From the NCBI GenBank assembly GCA_009602725.1, contig WELB01000014.1, forward strand, positions 1 to 46,276: a stretch of 46,276 bases of DNA, read 5' to 3'. The notes under the pieces were generated by a model. That model worked only from the letters and a program-made list of their open reading frames with translations. It was not told the origin of the DNA and made no database searches. Source of the DNA: Spirogloea muscicola. Taxonomy: Eukaryota > Streptophyta > Zygnematophyceae > Spirogloeales > Spirogloeaceae. A program made the position numbers and the translations under genes. The first letter of the stretch is position 1. Each line of letters begins with the position of its first letter. Shown piece after piece: positions 42,261 to 46,276 of this stretch.

Positions 42261-42839
42261 GCTGACTAGGGGTTACTGAGTGGCCATCTGTTCAAGTGGT
42301 TGCCTTGGCACGCACTGGGGAGGGCTGAAGGCGTGGAGGAGCGTGGGAATGCAGACCACCTCACCGATTACAACTTTGTTGCTCTAGCCTCAATGTCCAT
42401 AGGGCATGTGAGACTTGATGGCTAGACTTGCTCCAGAGGCTTACGCAGCAAGCAATTACCCAACCTCAATGACAACAGAGCGAGCAGCCCGCCGGTCATG
42501 CCACCTGGTTTCAAGTTCAGGTACAGCAAATGCGCCTTGCGCTTGTGCTAAAGAACCGTTCCCAGGCATTTGCCGTGCATTTGCGGGCAGGCTGTGCCCG
42601 CTTTGTGCTTTGACCATCTCCTTGCCTGCTGCCAGCTACTAGCTGCAATTTACTTGGACTTGCGGGTTCTTACTAGGCGTTCTTTGGCTACCATTCGTGT
42701 TTAGTAACTTGATGGAGGTGGATTGTGCTCTCCAGCAGATTTTGCTCACTCGAGGATACCAGTGCCTCCCTCAGCCAACTTGTTACCCCGTTACCAAGAC
42801 ATTTGTAAGGCTGAATTAGCCTCTCTTTCAATGTCATGC
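42261..42839. other. Intergenic DNA
   Basis: 'gtgctgactaggggttactgag' at 42260 resembles the tail element CTGACTCGTGGTTACTGAGC. Otherwise nothing is recognised. Confidence 0.35.
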
Positions 42840-42970
42840 GCACCTCCCGCCTTTCCCCCAGCTGAAGAAAGAAAGAAGAAGAAGCTCTTCCAATAAAGGC
42901 AAATGCTTTGAGAGGCCAGTCTAAAGCAATGAACAAGGTCTGTAAGTGCCGGATGGTGCAGAGAGATACA
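42840..42970 (+). repeat. R1 repeat copy
   Basis: GAAGCTCTTCCAATAAAGGC, then GAGAGGCCAGTCTAAAGCAA and TGAACAAGGTCTG, then GGATGGTGCAGAGAG. The order matches 16411-16470 and 22098-22175. Confidence 0.7.
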
Positions 42971-43744
42971 AAACTTCTCTCCATTGCTTCTGCAGATGGA
43001 CACAATGATGAACGGTTACCCGCTTTGGATCTTGTACACTCTTCATGGCGTGTGGCCTCTTACTGACACTGTGCCCTCCTGGAAGACATATGCAGAAGTA
43101 CCAAGGAGCCTGACTAAGGCCCTTGCATGAAGCAGCAGCAGCTGCAGTATGTCTGGCCCATGAATGCATGTGACAGCATATCTGACCACGTACTGCCTAA
43201 TAAAGACATGCAAACTCAGGGGTTGGGGTGCAGTGTGCAGCTGTCCTTGCAGATGGTTTCTCAGAATGTGAACCTGGCTATCACCACAACTCTACTCAGA
43301 CACAAAGGTTCTGACTTGAAGCGCTTGGCTTTGCGCAGGATCTCCTGTGCGTCTGACACAGGTTTCCTCATTCTTGTGCATGTAGCCACTTAGCGCAAGA
43401 CAGAGGGCTGAAGCCGTATATACTGTACACTGACAGAGTTCAAATTGCACAGGAACTGCATACAAGCCCAGCCATTGCTGCGCAGGCATAAGGGGCAATC
43501 CGCCACTCTTTTGTCGAAACGCCTTGCAAGGTCTGCAGCTACCTGCTAGACCCATATTATCATTGACCTATAACCCCCAATCCTAGTTCAGACCCCAATC
43601 ATGCTTCCAGGCAGCTGATCTGATGTACAACATCCACACAACCTAAAAGTAAAGTCTACGTCGAAGTGGTTGCTGCAACTGGCGGTGCTTGGCAGGACCA
43701 AAATTGGCTCTTGTATTGGTATTCGACGAGAGACTGCCAGGACA
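42971..43744. other. Intergenic DNA 3' of the PAS/receiver-like gene
   Basis: No supported gene or repeat on either strand. Confidence 0.4.
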
Positions 43745-46276
43745 TCAGCGGGAGAGATTGAGGGGGTTGTGAAAGGTGCCAGAGAGTGCGCGGGGAAGGG
43801 AGGTGGGCACGTCCAAATACTTGGAGCGGACGCCGAGACGGCGCAGCGTGAGCTTGAGCTGCTGCATTGTTACATGCCGTGTGATATATGCGTCCACGCC
43901 TGCGCTGATGCCTTTGTCCATGTTTGTGTCCATGCCCGCAAGGTCCCACCTGACATTTGAACGTCCAACGTCCACAGGAATCAATAACTGCAGGTTTTGT
44001 ACTTCCATTGACCAGCTTAGACATTTGATAAGTTTACAGTGACAGGCAGACATTGCGGGCAGACTCTGCAAGAAACCTGGGCTGCCACAGTTTCGTAATG
44101 CATGCGCACCGGTTCATGTTTGTGACGGCTACAATGAGCACATGGTCTGAGAGGCCATCAGCATCCTTGGGCATCAGCTCCTTCTCCAGCCGCCGAATCT
44201 CCAGCACGGCCTCGAATCCATCGCTGCTGGCAGCCTGGGAAGCCACACGTTTGAAGAAACAATTAATGAGCTACTTCTCATCAAGGCCACACCTCTAATG
44301 ACGACTGTTGTACTGAAAATCTCTCCTAATTCTTTGGATAGATGCTACTATATGTATAAGCAGCAGCTCAAATGTTGCAACGGAACATGAAGCAATACAA
44401 TTCAGGGCAAAGTTGGCAAAAGACAAGGGCAAGTATCAGATGATACGTTTGTCGCTTGTGGCTACCTGGAGCTCAAGGAGCACAACGTTGAAACGCACGC
44501 CGCCTGGAGGCTCCAGTAGGCTCTGCTGAAAGCGCCATGCTGCTTCCTTGGCTGTGCTCACCGTCGCGACGCCCAGCCCACACCGCTCCAGCTGCGTTGT
44601 CAGCAGCCGTCGGCTGCTGGCAAACGAGTCCATCACCAGGGCCATGGAAGCCGGGCTGCTGCCCGCCTCCTGCCCCTCGTCGATCCTATCCAGTGACGAC
44701 GTCGAGCCGCCTGCATGGCCATGGAACACAATGGCTGCAGAAGACTGCTGGCAGGATTTGTACATCCTTCTCCTGAGTCATAGCGGACTACATAGCAGAG
44801 TAATGCAGTCGCAGCACTGCATCAGTGCAGGCACAGCCACTGACCTTGGGACGACGTCAAGCTCCCCAGCGAGAGCTGTGCTGACAGGCGCGGCGACGGA
44901 GAGAAGGAGGCCGATGGCGTCGGCGAGGACGTTGGCCGCAGGACGTGCTCAACGGCGGTGGGGGCTGGCCAGGTCGGCGTGCCGGGCTCTGTGAGCGAGG
45001 ACGGGCTCGTAGTGCCGCTGCTGATCTTGTCAATCTCCTCCTCACCATCATCTGCATTTGATGGCAGGCTCATCAGCGGAAGCCGCAGCAGCACCGGCGG
45101 TACTGCCACTGTCCACAGAGACTGTGCGTTGCAGCGCTTTGGCATCCATGGCCGCCTCACCTTCGCACTGCTCGCGAAGGATGCTGTCGGGGGCCCAGTC
45201 CGGCTCGATGGTGAGCCTCGTAACGGCAGCAGCGCCACTGGCGGTGGGCTCAGTGGGGACCGCCGGGAGAGGGACGAGGACACACATGGCGCCGCGGCCG
45301 GGCTGCGGGCTGGCGAAGAGCAGCACGCGCAGGGAGCTGCTGTCGCGCGTCCTGAGCAGCAGCTCCTCACCGTCGACCTCCGCACCGGCCAGCACGCTGC
45401 GCAGCATGTCGTTGCAGCTCCTGGGAATACAAAGGCCACCCAAATCAGGACCGCACTGACCGAAGCGGAGCATGCCACTAACTGCTTTATATTTTGAAGG
45501 TATACAGGTGTATACAGGGATATACAGGCTTGACTGGTGCAGTGGCGGTTATGTATAAAGGCCACACCTGTGGAGGAGGCTGAGCGGCGAAGCGAGCACG
45601 ATGGCAGGGAAGGCCACCGCGGCGAGCGCGTCGGCCTCGGGCCAGCCGCTGAGGGCGGCCAGGCGGCGGTTCCACATCGTGCAGGCGAGGCCGGGCCCAA
45701 CAGCGAACGCCGGCAGCGGCAGCTCGTCGCTGAGGACCATCGAATTGCCGCACTCCCTGCTGGCGACGACCGACGGCCAGGACTCTGCCGCGGGCACAGT
45801 CATGGCCGGCCTCGCTGGCCCAGCGAGCTCCAGGACGAACTCCAGCGCCGCCTGCCGGTTGCCGCCGCCGCCGCCGCTGCCACCGTGGCCGCCGTCGCCG
45901 CCGCCGCCGCCGAAGCAGCCGCCATGACCATTGTCAATCGGCGATAGAGCCGGCTTGAGGGCGTTGCCTGGGAATGCGGGAATGCCGTCTTCAGCCATGA
46001 TGGAGCCGCCGCCGTGGTGGAAGCTCGAGCCGTACGCGCAGCCGAAGCTGCTATGGACGCCGCCGCCACAGCACCCGCCGGCAGCACCGAGGCCGGCGAA
46101 GAGCGGCGCCGGCGCCGCCACCATGGCCTTGCTGTAGTGCGCGTCGAGGAACATCTCGGCAACGGCCGTGACGGCGCCGAAGGCGGCGGCGGCGGCGGGG
46201 CGGCACTGGTGGAGCTCGGAAGGCGGCGGCGACGGTGGGGGTGCCGCCGCCAGCAGCCGAGCCCAGGCCGGCGACG
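43745..46276 (-). CDS. PAS-domain protein with a degenerate response-regulator receiver domain, 5' end outside window
   Basis: Minus-strand exons join in phase: >46276-45568, 45420-45104, 45051-44845, 44734-44466, 44234-44110, 43949-43745. The open frame continues past the window edge; an internal Met lies at 46154. After Gly-rich linkers comes a PAS-like region (about 45740-45260): LPLPAFAVGPGLACTMWNRR, LAALSGWPEADALAAV, DMLRSVLAGAEVDGEELLLR. A Ser/Pro-rich linker leads to a CheY-like receiver (about 44620-43790): ALVMDSFASSRRLLTTQLER, RFNVVLLELQ, DGFEAVLEIRRLEKEL, VLIVAVTNMNR, GISAGVDAYITRHVTMQQLK. The phosphoacceptor Asp position is Glu (44474-44472) and the signature Lys is Arg (43879-43877, TRH in place of TKP). 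The usual DD pair is reduced to MD. The switch Thr (VAVT) remains. No histidine-kinase H-box or ATPase lies between. Small-ligand or redox/light sensing by PAS and a phosphorylation-independent receiver are inferred. Confidence 0.8.
45500..45529. repeat. Short TATACAGG microrepeat in intron
   Basis: Three spaced copies of TATACAGG lie in the intron between the exons split at 45568 and 45420. Confidence 0.85.

Noticed and set aside
44822-45700. Unspliced 292-codon minus-strand frame in the PAS/receiver-like gene
   Set aside because: Only the 45051-44845 part is used. The rest is out of frame with the PAS region and crosses an intron.
1-46276. tRNA, rRNA and snRNA genes
   Set aside because: Scanning by eye found no convincing cloverleaf, A/B box pair or rRNA core. 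A tRNAscan-type search would be decisive.
1-46276. TGTAA polyadenylation signals as annotated terminators
   Set aside because: Seen downstream of the DsbA-like gene and CBSX3 but not consistently after other stops, and the motif is too short to assert.

Overview
The window is nuclear DNA from a photosynthetic eukaryote of the green lineage, most likely a green alga. The evidence is many short exons with GT-AG introns and tgcag-type acceptors, a thylakoid ALB3 insertase, a CBSX3-like protein, a plant-type exocyst SEC5, and gene starts set in (GCC)n/(GGC)n-rich DNA. I cannot name the species. I joined exons by eye, using reading-frame phase across each splice site and similarity to remembered protein families. 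Nothing was aligned or searched.

Layout, left to right. SEC5 (+, about 22 exons, 5' end outside the window) fills 1-8020. A repeat-rich stretch follows (8.6-11.2 kb). An ankyrin-BTB gene (+, 11308-13160) converges on a small Gln/Gly/Met-rich gene (-, 14933-13459). A possible orphan first exon (+, 15289-15348) lies beside a truncated non-LTR retrotransposon (copy A, 15375-16215, -). A small possible secreted ORF (-, 16866-16594) and a seven-exon DsbA/FrnE-family gene (-, 19480-17221) come next. A second repeat island (20.2-22.4 kb) holds a second retrotransposon fragment (copy B, 20600-21430, -). ALB3 (-, 23105 to beyond 27165) starts in a 746-base assembly gap (27166-27911). An RS-rich CCCH zinc-finger gene (+, to 29866) leaves the other side of that gap. 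TRM1 tRNA methyltransferase (+, 31207-34940) has its first exon between two direct copies of the retrotransposon tail. An unidentified Ala-rich, probably membrane-anchored gene (-, 36094-37631 and beyond) is separated by repeats from CBSX3 (+, 39437-41082). The window ends with a PAS plus receiver-like gene (-, 43745 to beyond 46276).

The genes do not form one pathway. Several are plausibly organellar (ALB3, CBSX3, possibly the Ala-rich protein) and the rest are housekeeping. The most notable items are the PAS/receiver-like protein, whose phosphoacceptor Asp is Glu and whose signature Lys is Arg; a dispersed repeat family whose diverged copies keep a GGCTGG/CCAGCC hairpin; the retrotransposon tails that occur both attached and alone; and an unidentified Ala-rich protein with internally repeated motifs. 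Most repeats sit next to gene 5' ends or in first introns.
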